12,960 bases of DNA from Duncaniella sp. (GCA_022511285.1 JAFLRW010000041.1:1-12960); one strand, 5' to 3'. Counted from the stretch's first letter, positions 1 through 7,636 are shown. Notes: a model not told the origin generated them from the sequence alone. A program made the numbers and translations.

Positions 1-1113
1 GATCAGTCAAAGCTGACCCTTATGTCGGAGTCACTTCGCAATGACGGGCGCATCTGGGTGCCTAAGAAGAAAGAAGATGCCGAGGCTATCCGTGCGGGCA
101 AGAAGAAGCCGACTGATATTCCTGACGAGGATCGCGATTTCTATCTGGAGCGCCGCTATCCGGCATTCGGCAATCTCTGTCCGCGCGATATAGCAAGCCG
201 CGCAGCCAAGGAGCGCTGTGATGCGGGTTATGGCGTGGGGACGGGCAATGCCGTGTATCTCGACTTCAAATACGCTATTCAGCGTTTGGGAGAGGATGTT
301 GTCCGCGATCGCTACGGCAATCTCTTTGATATGTATCAGATGATTTCTGACGACAATCCTTACGAGACTCCGATGATGATTTTCCCTGCTTCCCACTATA
401 CGATGGGTGGCATTTGGGTGGACTATGAGCTTCAGACGTCTATTCCGGGCCTCTTTGCCATCGGGGAATGTAACTTCTCGGACCACGGCGCGAACCGCCT
501 CGGAGCATCGGCTCTGATGCAGGGCTTGGCCGATGGATATTTTGTGCTCCCCTACACTATGCAGAACTATCTGAGCGATCAGATTAAGGTGCCTCACTTT
601 ACGACTGACTCTCCTGAGTTTGAGAAGGCAGAGCAGGATGTCAGAGACCGTATAGCCAAGCTGATGGCCATCAAGGGCACTAAGAGCCCTGACCAGATAC
701 ATAAACGTCTCGGCCACGTGATGTGGAATCTTGTTGGTATGGGACGCACTCTGCAGAGCTTGGTGAAGGCGCTCGATGAGATTGAGGAGGTGCGTAAGGA
801 GTTCTACTCCGACCTTCGAATAGTAGGTAAGGCTGACGATCTCAATCTTGAGCTTGAGAAGGCGCTGCGTCTGGAGGACTTCCTTGTGATAGCCAAAATG
901 ATGGCTATCGATGCACTGAACCGCAACGAGAGCTGCGGGGCACACTTCCGCGAGGAGTATCAGCTGGCCGATGGCGAGGCTGCCCGCAATGACAAGGAGT
1001 ATATGTATGTGTCGTGCTGGAAATACACCGGCGACAATGAGAAGCCGGTGCTGCTTAAGGAGCCGCTCAACTATACAGAAATCAAGGTGCAGACCCGTAA
1101 CTATAAGTCGTAA
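1..1113 (+). CDS. sdhA: Succinate dehydrogenase/fumarate reductase flavoprotein subunit (3' part)
   Basis: This is the FAD-bearing catalytic subunit that interconverts succinate and fumarate at the cytoplasmic face of the inner membrane. The reading frame is open from base 1 with no start in the window, so only the last 370 residues of a protein that is usually about 640-660 residues are present. The FAD-binding N-terminus and the covalent-flavin His lie outside. What remains shows the active site: PRDIASR at 181-201 in the capping domain, HYTMGG at 394-411 (substrate-binding His), GLFAIGE near 451-471, and HGANRLGAS around 484-510, whose Arg at 496-498 matches the substrate-binding Arg of E. 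coli SdhA. The C-terminal NESCGAHFREEY segment is of the Bacteroidetes type. The iron-sulfur subunit follows after 33 bases, so the two are almost certainly co-transcribed, with the cytochrome b subunit expected upstream. frdA is an equally valid name; in anaerobic Bacteroidales the enzyme mostly runs as fumarate reductase (family knowledge). Confidence 0.97.
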   Translation, partial: DQSKLTLMSESLRNDGRIWVPKKKEDAEAIRAGKKKPTDIPDEDRDFYLERRYPAFGNLCPRDIASRAAKERCDAGYGVGTGNAVYLDFKYAIQRLGEDVVRDRYGNLFDMYQMISDDNPYETPMMIFPASHYTMGGIWVDYELQTSIPGLFAIGECNFSDHGANRLGASALMQGLADGYFVLPYTMQNYLSDQIKVPHFTTDSPEFEKAEQDVRDRIAKLMAIKGTKSPDQIHKRLGHVMWNLVGMGRTLQSLVKALDEIEEVRKEFYSDLRIVGKADDLNLELEKALRLEDFLVIAKMMAIDALNRNESCGAHFREEYQLADGEAARNDKEYMYVSCWKYTGDNEKPVLLKEPLNYTEIKVQTRNYKS

Positions 1114-1146
1114 CCCCCCTCACCACTTAAAAACAGAATTTAGACA

Positions 1147-1902
1147 ATGGAACATACTATAAATGTAAACCTCAAAATCTGGCGTCAACGTGGTCCGAAG
1201 GAGCCGGGGGCGTTTGTGAACTATCGAGTGGAGAATGTCTCCACAGGGAGCTCTTTTCTTGAGATGCTTGATATGCTGAATCAGCAGCTTGTGGAGAAGG
1301 GCGAGGAGCCTGTGGCATTTGACTCAGACTGCCGCGAAGGAATCTGCGGAATGTGTTCACTCTATATCAACGGTCATCCTCACGGGCCTGTGCAGGGCAT
1401 AACGACCTGCCAGCTGCATATGCGCAAGTTCAACAATGAGGACACCATCACTATCGAGCCCTGGCGTTCGGCGGCGTTCCCTGTGATACGCGACCTTATG
1501 GTGAATCGTAATGCGTTTGACCAAATCCAGCAGGCCGGCGGCTATGTGTCGTTCAACTGTGGCGGAGCACCGGATGCCAATTCGCTTCCTATCTCCAAGG
1601 AGGTGGCTGATATGGCTATGGATGCTGCCACTTGTATAGGGTGTGGCGCCTGTGTGGCTGCTTGCAAGAATGGCTCGGCTATGCTGTTTGTGTCGGCTAA
1701 GGTGAGCCAGTTTGCACTCCTGCCTCAGGGACAGGTGGAGCGTGCGCGGCGCGCTCGCGCTATGGTGAGCAAGATGGACGAGCTCGGTTTTGGCAACTGT
1801 ACGAATACGGGTGCCTGCGAGGCGGAGTGTCCCAAGAACATCTCTATCTCAAACATTGCGCGCCTCAACCGCGAGTTTATCAAGGCTAAACTTGCCGATT
1901 GA
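1147..1902 (+). CDS. sdhB: Succinate dehydrogenase/fumarate reductase iron-sulfur subunit
   Basis: This complete 251-residue protein carries electrons between the flavoprotein and the membrane cytochrome b/menaquinone site. The N-terminal plant-ferredoxin-like domain has Cys62, Cys67, Cys70 and Cys88 for the [2Fe-2S] cluster; the 17 residues between the third and fourth Cys, with an INGHPHGP stretch, match the actinobacterial/Bacteroidetes form rather than E. coli. The C-terminal domain has Cys163, Cys166, Cys169 and Cys228 for [4Fe-4S], and Cys173, Cys218 and Cys224 for [3Fe-4S], with the same spacing as E. coli SdhB. All ten expected ligands plus the extra 2Fe-2S Cys are therefore present and the protein looks functional. 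The ATG at 1147 is the first start after the upstream stop, and the N-terminus has the expected beta strand; no strong Shine-Dalgarno is seen, as is usual in Bacteroidetes. It is the last gene of its operon and is followed by a terminator-like hairpin. frdB is an alternative name. Confidence 0.97.
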   Translation: MEHTINVNLKIWRQRGPKEPGAFVNYRVENVSTGSSFLEMLDMLNQQLVEKGEEPVAFDSDCREGICGMCSLYINGHPHGPVQGITTCQLHMRKFNNEDTITIEPWRSAAFPVIRDLMVNRNAFDQIQQAGGYVSFNCGGAPDANSLPISKEVADMAMDAATCIGCGACVAACKNGSAMLFVSAKVSQFALLPQGQVERARRARAMVSKMDELGFGNCTNTGACEAECPKNISISNIARLNREFIKAKLAD

Positions 1903-1925
1903 TCGCAGACTCTGATAATCACACT

Positions 1926-1980
1926 GACTCCCGGAGCGGCTCGCACTCGATGCGGATGCTGCGCCGGGGGTCATCTTTTT
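1926..1980 (+). terminator. Probable rho-independent terminator of the sdh/frd operon
   Basis: GACTCCCGG (1926-1934) pairs with CCGGGGGTC (1964-1972) in a 9-bp stem with one G-U wobble. Five T residues at 1976-1980 follow after three bases. The 29-base loop can form a small inner hairpin (CGCA/TGCG). It lies 23 bases after the sdhB stop and ahead of mutS2, so it probably separates the two transcripts. The long loop makes it less than ideal. Confidence 0.6.
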
Positions 1981-1990
1981 GCAGTCGGGG

Positions 1991-2047
1991 ATAATCAGAT
2001 AATCAGATAATCAGAAGGGGGTATAAGTGATTATGATTACTGATTAT
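1991..2047 (+). repeat. Intergenic hairpin repeat, copy 1 (three ATAATCAG units plus inverted TGATTAT units)
   Basis: Three perfect tandem copies of ATAATCAG (1991-2014) are followed by a 13-base loop AAGGGGGTATAAG (2015-2027). Then come three inverted units: TGATTA (2028-2033), TGATTAC (2034-2040) and TGATTAT (2041-2047). The 3' units are the reverse complement of the 5' units apart from single-base bulges, so the element can fold into a bulged stem of about 20 bp capped by the G-rich loop. It ends 53 bases before the mutS2 ATG. A near-identical element lies at 7713-7764 in the same orientation, which shows this is a dispersed element and not a local accident. Its function is unknown. Confidence 0.85.
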
Positions 2048-2087
2048 ATTAACGGGGTGATTGGGGTGAATATCGAAATCTTTTGCG

Positions 2088-2095
2088 TAATTTTG
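2088..2095 (+). promoter_or_regulatory. Possible -7 element of the mutS2 promoter
   Basis: TAATTTTG fits the Bacteroidetes -7 consensus TAnnTTTG. The only -33-like TTG (2061-2063) is 24 bases upstream, longer than the usual spacing of about 20. It lies so close to the ATG at 2101 that the transcript would start at or near the start codon. It could also be chance in AT-rich DNA. Confidence 0.4.
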
Positions 2096-2100
2096 CATCT

Positions 2101-4551
2101 ATGATTTTTCCGGATAAAATAGAGTCAAAGATAGGGTTTGACGGTGTGCGTGAGCAGATAGCTCGGCGCTGTATGTGTGAGGGCTCGCGCAAGAGGGCTC
2201 GCGAGATGGAATTTATGACTGACTATAAGGCCGTGAGGGGGAGCCTTGAGGCTGTTGCCGAGATGGTCAGTGCGAGCCACACGGAGGAGGGGGTTCCCCT
2301 GATGGGGATTCACGATATTGACGGTGCGCTGGCTATGATACGCGTTCCGGGAACATTTATCGAGCTGAAGGAGCTTGTGAATGTGCGCCGAATGCTGCGC
2401 TGTTTTGGAGAGTTGTCGGCCTATTTCAGGCGTCATCGCGAGGATAGCGGTCAGCCCCCCTACCCTCGTCTGTCGGCCATTGCAGAGCCTCTCGGGGCTA
2501 TTGCTCCCTCTATAGCTTCGGGGATTGACAAGGCTGTCGATGAGGCCTCGGGGATGGTGAAGGATAATGCATCGCCGGAGCTTGCCGAGATACGCTCTCG
2601 TCTGCGCGGAATGTCGGGGCGAGTCAACTCTATACTTCGCAATGTGCTATCTGCGGCCATTTCTCAAGGGCTTCTTGAGCCTGACACGGTGCCTTCAGTG
2701 CGCGACGGGCGTTTGGTCATCCCTGTGCCTCCTATGCACAAACGCCGCATTCAGGGCATTGTTCACGACGAGTCGGCTTCGGGAAAAACGGTGTTCATCG
2801 AGCCAGCCGAGGTGGTGGAGGCTAACAATCTCACAAGGGAGCTACAGATAGAGGAGCAGCGCGAGATTGTGCGCATTCTGACGCGTATAGCCGACACGCT
2901 TCGGCCTGAGATTCCGCAGCTGACGGATGCCGCCGAGATAGCCTATGAGCTTGATTTTATCCGTGCAAAGGGAGCTTATGCCGGCGATGTCGGGGGGATG
3001 ATGCCTCATCTGCACGACGGAGAGGAGATGGAGTGGTATCACGCCTGCCATCCGGGGCTTCAACAGGCCCTTGTGAAGCAGGGGCGGGAGATTGTGCCGA
3101 TTGATATCACTCTGAGTCGGGAAAACCGGATTCTGGTAATCTCCGGGCCTAATGCGGGAGGAAAATCGGTCTGTCTCAAGACTGTGGGGACGCTGCAGTA
3201 TATGACACAGTGTGGTGTGCTGCCTCCGGTGTATGAGAATTCTCACTTTGGGATATTCAAGGATCTGTTTGTCGACATCGGTGACGACCAGTCAATCGAG
3301 GATGACCTATCCACCTATTCGTCGCACCTGCGGAGTATGAAATTAATGCTTCAGCGTGGGCGCCGGGGGTCGCTGTTTCTCATTGACGAGATGGGTTCGG
3401 GGACAGAGCCTCAAATCGGCGGTGCGCTGGCGCAAGCCATCCTTGAGCGGATGAACAGCGAGGGAATGTGGGGGATAGTCACCACCCACTATCAGAATCT
3501 GAAACTGTTTGCCGACGACACTGCGGGGCTCAGCAATGGCTCGATGCTCTATGACCGCCATCTGATGCAGCCTATGTTTCGGCTCTCTATCGGGACGCCG
3601 GGAAGCTCGTTTGCGGTGGAGATAGCTCGCAAGATAGGGCTTCCGCAGGAGATTATTGACAGTGCAGAGGGGATTGTGGGCTCCGATTATGTGAATCTCG
3701 ACAAGTATCTTCTTGACATCACGCGCGACAAACGCTATTGGGAGAACAAGCGCACGGAGATACGCCGCAAGGAGCGACAGCTTGAGGAGCGGATTGCACT
3801 CTACACTGATGACGCCGATGCCCTGCGCCGTCAGCGCCGCGAAATTATTGATGAGGCTAAGGCTGAGGCTCGCAAAATACTTGACGGCTCCAATGCGGCG
3901 ATTGAGCGGACTATAGCGGAAATCAAGCGGGCTAACGCTGAGCGCGAACGCACCCTCGAGGCGCGACGCCGCCTGCGCGACGAGCGCACTGCCCTGGAGA
4001 AGGCCGGCAATGAGAAGAGCGGCAATGCTCTGCTCGACAAGGCTCCGAAGCGCAAGCCGTCACAGCGCAAGCCGTCGCCACAGGGCACGGCCAAAATTGA
4101 GCCGGGCGTAAGGGTGAGGCTCGACGGGAAGGGCACTGTCGGCACTGTGCTTGAGGTGGAGGGGAAGAACGTCATCGTGGCTTTCGGGAATATGAAGACG
4201 ACGGTTAAGGCTGAGCGTCTGATGCCCACGGAGGCTCTCCCCACGGAAGCTAAGAAGAGCACGGTGTCACTGCAGACTCTCGAGGCCGGCTATGAGCGCC
4301 GCCTGCAGTTCAAGCAGGAGATTGACCTTCGTGGAATGAGGGTCGACGAGGCTGTGCAGGCTGTGACCTATTTCATTGACGATGCCATCCGCTTTTCGGC
4401 GTCGAGGGTGAGGATTCTCCACGGCACGGGCACGGGGGCACTGCGCCAGGCTGTGCGCGAGTATCTGCACACGATCGGGGGGATAGTGTCGTTCCACGAC
4501 GAGGATGTCCGGCTTGGCGGCGCGGGCATCACTGTGGTCAATCTCGGCTGA
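2101..4551 (+). CDS. mutS2: MutS2 family ATPase/endonuclease with Smr domain
   Basis: This is an 816-residue MutS2 protein, a cytoplasmic DNA/ribosome-associated ATPase. Family members suppress recombination (Helicobacter) or split collided ribosomes (Bacillus MutS2/RqcU); which applies here is not visible from sequence. The order is: N-terminal core/lever region (about 1-320), then the ABC-type ATPase with Walker A GPNAGGKS at residues 349-356 and Walker B LFLIDEMGSGTEP with Asp429-Glu430. A long charged coiled coil (about 520-640) follows, then a low-complexity Lys/Pro linker, a KOW-like beta domain (about 667-710), and a C-terminal Smr nuclease domain with the LRG motif near 743 and HGTGTGALR from His774. 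All catalytic motifs are intact and the length is normal for the family. The ATG at 2101 is preferred over an in-frame TTG at 2083 because homologues begin MIxPxxxExKIGFD. It appears monocistronic, between a terminator and a convergent operon 17 bases away. Confidence 0.96.
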   Translation: MIFPDKIESKIGFDGVREQIARRCMCEGSRKRAREMEFMTDYKAVRGSLEAVAEMVSASHTEEGVPLMGIHDIDGALAMIRVPGTFIELKELVNVRRMLRCFGELSAYFRRHREDSGQPPYPRLSAIAEPLGAIAPSIASGIDKAVDEASGMVKDNASPELAEIRSRLRGMSGRVNSILRNVLSAAISQGLLEPDTVPSVRDGRLVIPVPPMHKRRIQGIVHDESASGKTVFIEPAEVVEANNLTRELQIEEQREIVRILTRIADTLRPEIPQLTDAAEIAYELDFIRAKGAYAGDVGGMMPHLHDGEEMEWYHACHPGLQQALVKQGREIVPIDITLSRENRILVISGPNAGGKSVCLKTVGTLQYMTQCGVLPPVYENSHFGIFKDLFVDIGDDQSIEDDLSTYSSHLRSMKLMLQRGRRGSLFLIDEMGSGTEPQIGGALAQAILERMNSEGMWGIVTTHYQNLKLFADDTAGLSNGSMLYDRHLMQPMFRLSIGTPGSSFAVEIARKIGLPQEIIDSAEGIVGSDYVNLDKYLLDITRDKRYWENKRTEIRRKERQLEERIALYTDDADALRRQRREIIDEAKAEARKILDGSNAAIERTIAEIKRANAERERTLEARRRLRDERTALEKAGNEKSGNALLDKAPKRKPSQRKPSPQGTAKIEPGVRVRLDGKGTVGTVLEVEGKNVIVAFGNMKTTVKAERLMPTEALPTEAKKSTVSLQTLEAGYERRLQFKQEIDLRGMRVDEAVQAVTYFIDDAIRFSASRVRILHGTGTGALRQAVREYLHTIGGIVSFHDEDVRLGGAGITVVNLG

Positions 4552-4568
4552 CCGCTCTGCCCTCAGGC

Positions 4569-4916
4569 CTATTTGCAGCAGGATTTCTGCTCTGCCTTGC
4601 AGCATTTGCCCTGTTCCATTCGGCAGCAGGGGGCTTTGCCGTCGACGAGGGTGGCGTTGAAGCCTATTTTCTTGAATCCTTCGATGAGGCGGTCGGGGTC
4701 GGTCTTGTCGGTGGCGTAGGTGATGGTAATGGTGTTGTCTGTGAGCGAGACGTCGATGTTGCTGACCCCTTTCTCATAGCGGAGGTTGGTCTTGATTTTT
4801 TTCTCACACATCTGCGACATCTGATGGTCGAGGGTGAACACGGCTGTTGTCTTGTCGGCGGCAAATGCCACTACGGATGCGACAAGCATAAAGATTGCAA
4901 CAAGGAGTTTTTTCAT
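4569..4916 (-). CDS. Exported HMA-fold (heavy-metal-associated) protein with Cys-Cys tail
   Basis: This is a small protein of 115 residues. Residues 1-20 form a Sec signal peptide with a lysine-rich start, hydrophobic core and AFAA cleavage region. Residues 24-91 match the ferredoxin-like HMA fold of copper-chaperone type proteins (KKIKTNLRYEKGV, then beta strands and the FKKIGFNATLV ending). The tail has three Cys-Cys pairs at 97-98, 105-106 and 113-114. The usual CxxC metal site is altered: the position of the first Cys holds Ser (Ser34-Gln-Met-Cys37), so canonical two-Cys copper binding is lost or weakened and the tail may take over. It is the last gene of the operon, 15 bases after the TonB-dependent receptor gene. 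By inference it is a periplasmic metal-binding partner of that receptor; the metal (Cu, Zn or other) cannot be told. The 17-base gap to convergent mutS2 holds no clear terminator. Confidence 0.85.
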   Translation of the reverse strand: MKKLLVAIFMLVASVVAFAADKTTAVFTLDHQMSQMCEKKIKTNLRYEKGVSNIDVSLTDNTITITYATDKTDPDRLIEGFKKIGFNATLVDGKAPCCRMEQGKCCKAEQKSCCK

Positions 4917-4931
4917 ATAAATATCGGTTTT

Positions 4932-6995
4932 TTACAGGTATTTTGTGAAATTATAACGAAATCCGGCGTAAATCATAGCCCCGTGGATTGGAGCAAACAC
5001 CATTGTGGCGTCGAATCTGTCGCCCCATGGGTTTGCGGCATCGACGATTGGTGTTGACTGGCGATAGGCAGTAAGGTTTTCACCGCCGAGATAGATGGCC
5101 CAGTGGCGGAAGTTGCGTGTGAGCTGAGCGTTAAGCTGAGGAAATGGCTTGTAGGTGCCGGCCCAGGATTGTGAGCCGTCGGGGAGGCTGTAGGGCGCGG
5201 GCATCCGTCCGCCCGAGTTGACGGCGAGAGTGGCGTCGAACTGCCAGAGGCCCATCATAGGGGTCCAGCTGAGAGATAAGAGCCCTTTGTGGCGCGATGT
5301 GAGGGGCTTGTCGACGAGGCCGCGGCCATAGTCAACCTTCACGTCGGTGAGGCGATATGCCGCTGTGAGCGTGAGGTCGGCCATAAGGGGGCAGGTGAGC
5401 TCTGCCTGAAGTGTGCGCGAGAAGCTTTTGCGCCCTTGCGAGTCGGCGATAATCACGGCGTGGGGGTCGGTGTCGAGGTCTACGAGCAATTGATGGCTGA
5501 AGGTGGTGAAATAGAATTCGGCGTTGTAGTTGAGTGTGCGGCCCGGGAGGGTGATGAGGCCGCCGGCGCCGCCGCCATAGTTGTGGGCCACCTCTTGTCG
5601 GAGGTCGGAGGCTATGACTATCTTGCGCGAGGATGCCATATAGAAGTGATTGTCGGCCAGGGCGTGGGGGGAGCGGTAGCCTCGTCCGGCTGAGCCGTAG
5701 AGCGAGAGGGCTCCGCTGAGGAGGTTCCACCTCAGATGCAGGCGTGGGGTGAACATTGAGCCGTAGAGCGAGCTGTGGTCATATCTGACGCCTGCCATTG
5801 CAATCAGCCCCGAGGGGGTGGAGAGGGTGTATTGGGCATAGGCGCCGGGGACGGTCTCGCGCTCTGTGCCGTGCGTTGTGGCCGCGTCGGGGAGATTGAC
5901 GAGGCGGAAGCGCTGGTCGTAGCCGTCATAGTTGAGGCTGAGGCCTGTGGAGAGGGCATGGAGGCCGTCGCGCCATTTGCGTTCGTACATCAGCGAGGCA
6001 TAGAGGCAGTCCTGGGTCACGCGGTAGAGTTTGTGGCCATAGGCGGCATCCTCTTTGTGGGTGGTGGCCGAAAGTATCAGAGCCACGCTCCCCTCGTTGG
6101 CTTTGTCGAAGATGTAGGCGTTTTTGGTGAATAGTTCCCAGCGGCGGGTGTCGATATCTATGATGTATGGTTGATGGGCCGACTCCGAGCCGGTGGAGGC
6201 GTGGGAGTGCTGGCCGCTGCGGCGGTTCTCGGCCAGGATTCTCACTCCGGCCTGAAAGAGATAGCGGCTCCCGGTGTAAGCCCAGCGGTTCATAGCTGTG
6301 AGCTGGCGGATGCGTGGCAGGTCAATGAATCCGTCGCCGTTGCCGTCGTGCTTGGCAAAGGCATTTTCGCCGTGGAGCAGAAGGCCTGTCGACCATCGGG
6401 GGGTGAGATGAATGTTGCCTGACGCGTTGAGCTCTGCTTTCCCGAAGAGGTCGGCATAGCCGTTGACTGCCACTGACTGCTCGGCCTGGGGCTTGAGAAA
6501 CTCGACGTTAATCTGCCCCGTCACCGATTCATAGCCGTTTTTAACCGAGCTGGCCCCTTTGCTCACCTGTATTGACTGCATCCAAGGGCCAGGGATATAG
6601 CCAAGCCCATAGAGCGAGGCGGCTCCGCGCAGATTGGGGATATTCTCTGTGAGCATTTGCACGTATGTGCCCGAGAGGCCCAGGAGCTTTATCTGCCTGG
6701 CGCCTGTGGCGGCATCGGTGTAGTTGACGTCGACCGAGGCGTTTGACACAAAACTCTCTCCGAGATTGCAGCAGGCGGCGCGCAGGAGCTCGGCCGACGA
6801 GATGAGGTCGGTGTTAGTGGCTCCGGTGAGCATCTTGCGGGTAGGGTTCACTCTCTTCACCACCACCACCTCGTCAAGCTCTCCGTCGAGGAGTCCGCCG
6901 GGAGTGTCGGTCGGCTCTTGAGCCGCTGCGGCGAGCCCTCCGGCCCACATCGTCGCCGCCAGCAGCCCTGATATTATCCTCCCTGCTCCGCTCAT
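4932..6995 (-). CDS. TonB-dependent outer-membrane receptor, heavy-metal type
   Basis: This 687-residue outer-membrane receptor takes up a substrate using TonB-ExbBD energy. A signal peptide (about 1-25) is followed by a TonB-box-like LDEVVVV stretch (40-46) and a plug domain (about 55-170). The plug has LLRAACCNLGESF, with a Cys pair at 75-76, and GPWMQSIQVSKGASSVKNGYESVTGQINVEF, written here in parts: GPWMQSIQVSKG then ASSVKNGYES then VTGQINVEF. These are marks of the Bacteroidetes receptors commonly linked to metal-binding HMA proteins. The rest is a beta-barrel. A DGNGDGFID segment (217-225) resembles a calcium-binding EF-hand loop, and a His-rich stretch (263-274) lies in what is probably an external loop. 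There is no N-terminal carboxypeptidase-regulatory-like domain and no adjacent SusD, so it is not a glycan-type SusC. Its ATG overlaps the stop of the upstream hydrolase by 4 bases (ATGA), implying translational coupling. Metal or metal-chelate transport is inferred from family and neighbour. Confidence 0.93.
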   Translation of the reverse strand: MSGAGRIISGLLAATMWAGGLAAAAQEPTDTPGGLLDGELDEVVVVKRVNPTRKMLTGATNTDLISSAELLRAACCNLGESFVSNASVDVNYTDAATGARQIKLLGLSGTYVQMLTENIPNLRGAASLYGLGYIPGPWMQSIQVSKGASSVKNGYESVTGQINVEFLKPQAEQSVAVNGYADLFGKAELNASGNIHLTPRWSTGLLLHGENAFAKHDGNGDGFIDLPRIRQLTAMNRWAYTGSRYLFQAGVRILAENRRSGQHSHASTGSESAHQPYIIDIDTRRWELFTKNAYIFDKANEGSVALILSATTHKEDAAYGHKLYRVTQDCLYASLMYERKWRDGLHALSTGLSLNYDGYDQRFRLVNLPDAATTHGTERETVPGAYAQYTLSTPSGLIAMAGVRYDHSSLYGSMFTPRLHLRWNLLSGALSLYGSAGRGYRSPHALADNHFYMASSRKIVIASDLRQEVAHNYGGGAGGLITLPGRTLNYNAEFYFTTFSHQLLVDLDTDPHAVIIADSQGRKSFSRTLQAELTCPLMADLTLTAAYRLTDVKVDYGRGLVDKPLTSRHKGLLSLSWTPMMGLWQFDATLAVNSGGRMPAPYSLPDGSQSWAGTYKPFPQLNAQLTRNFRHWAIYLGGENLTAYRQSTPIVDAANPWGDRFDATMVFAPIHGAMIYAGFRYNFTKYL

Positions 6996-7636
6996 AGTCC
7001 AAGCAATTGCAATACGGTGTCAATCACATAGCTGCGGATGGCTTCCGATGTCAGACGATGGCCACCCGGAAATATCTTTTTGTTCGTATAATAGCGGTCA
7101 TACTCTGCCTCGCAGCTCACCACGTCGTCGTCCGAGCCAAACAGGCCCCACGTCAGGGCTCGCTCGGCATCCGTAATCTCCTCAAACTGGCCGGATTCCA
7201 ATTCGCGGTAACCGTCACACAGCTCTGCGGTGACTTCAAATTCCGTTGCTCCGTCGCGGCGCGGCTTGAAGTAGGGAACAGTGCCAATCTTGCGGCGCAT
7301 CGACTCAGAGACGTGAAATGAGGGATTGACCAGCACCTTAGGCACCCCGCGGAGCTTCTGGGCAAACATCCCTCCCATCGAGGTGCCCACCACCACGTTA
7401 ATCTTCTCATCCCTGACCAGCTGTCGCAGCATTTCGAGAGCCTCGCGCGCCGGCAGAGGCAGGTCGGGCGCCACCACCCTACACCCGGGCAGATAGTCGG
7501 CAAGGTGCTGAGCCGTCCCCGATGCGCCCGACGACGCAAACCCGTGGATATACAGGAGATTGACTCCCGACTCCGACTCACGCAACCGAGCCTTCACTCT
7601 ACTCATAAATTCGTCGATATCAGCCATTTCTGCCAT
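6992..7636 (-). CDS. YqiA-like (UPF0227-type) alpha/beta hydrolase
   Basis: This 214-residue cytoplasmic protein is a single alpha/beta-hydrolase domain with no signal peptide. The pattern is that of YqiA-like esterases: LLYIHGFASS (28-36) near the oxyanion site, GTSMGG with nucleophile Ser86, VLVNPSFHVS (101-110), an acidic FGSDDD cluster supplying the Asp (169-171), and GGHRLT with catalytic His193. The triad is therefore complete; the substrate is unknown. The ATG at 7636 is used because a promoter sits just upstream; Met4 and Met11 are possible alternative starts. It is the first gene of a three-gene operon, and its stop overlaps the receptor start (ATGA). A cytosolic esterase before a receptor gene is not an obvious partnership; it could act on an imported ligand or simply share the promoter. 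Confidence 0.85.
   Translation of the reverse strand: MAEMADIDEFMSRVKARLRESESGVNLLYIHGFASSGASGTAQHLADYLPGCRVVAPDLPLPAREALEMLRQLVRDEKINVVVGTSMGGMFAQKLRGVPKVLVNPSFHVSESMRRKIGTVPYFKPRRDGATEFEVTAELCDGYRELESGQFEEITDAERALTWGLFGSDDDVVSCEAEYDRYYTNKKIFPGGHRLTSEAIRSYVIDTVLQLLGL

Noticed and set aside
31..945. Open frame of 304 codons on the minus strand opposite the flavoprotein gene
   Set aside because: It lies wholly antisense to a clearly recognised conserved gene, its translation resembles no family I know, and it has no promoter or start context. It is a by-product of codon bias.
1991..2014. Three short direct repeats as a CRISPR-like array
   Set aside because: The 8-bp units are directly adjacent with no spacers and are far too short; there are no cas genes.
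2027..2054. dif-like site: TTATATTAACG (2044-2054) resembles the XerD arm of dif
   Set aside because: Only the XerD-like half matches. The partner arm is poor at the required 6-base spacing, and the sequence overlaps the end of the hairpin repeat, which explains most of it.
2083..2100. TTG start 18 bases upstream of the mutS2 ATG
   Set aside because: It adds six residues not expected from homologues, and it would overlap the probable -7 promoter box.
4051..4083. Short tandem repeat CGCAAGCCGTC in mutS2
   Set aside because: Two copies in the Lys/Pro-rich linker between the coiled coil and the KOW-like domain; in frame and best explained as low-complexity coding sequence.
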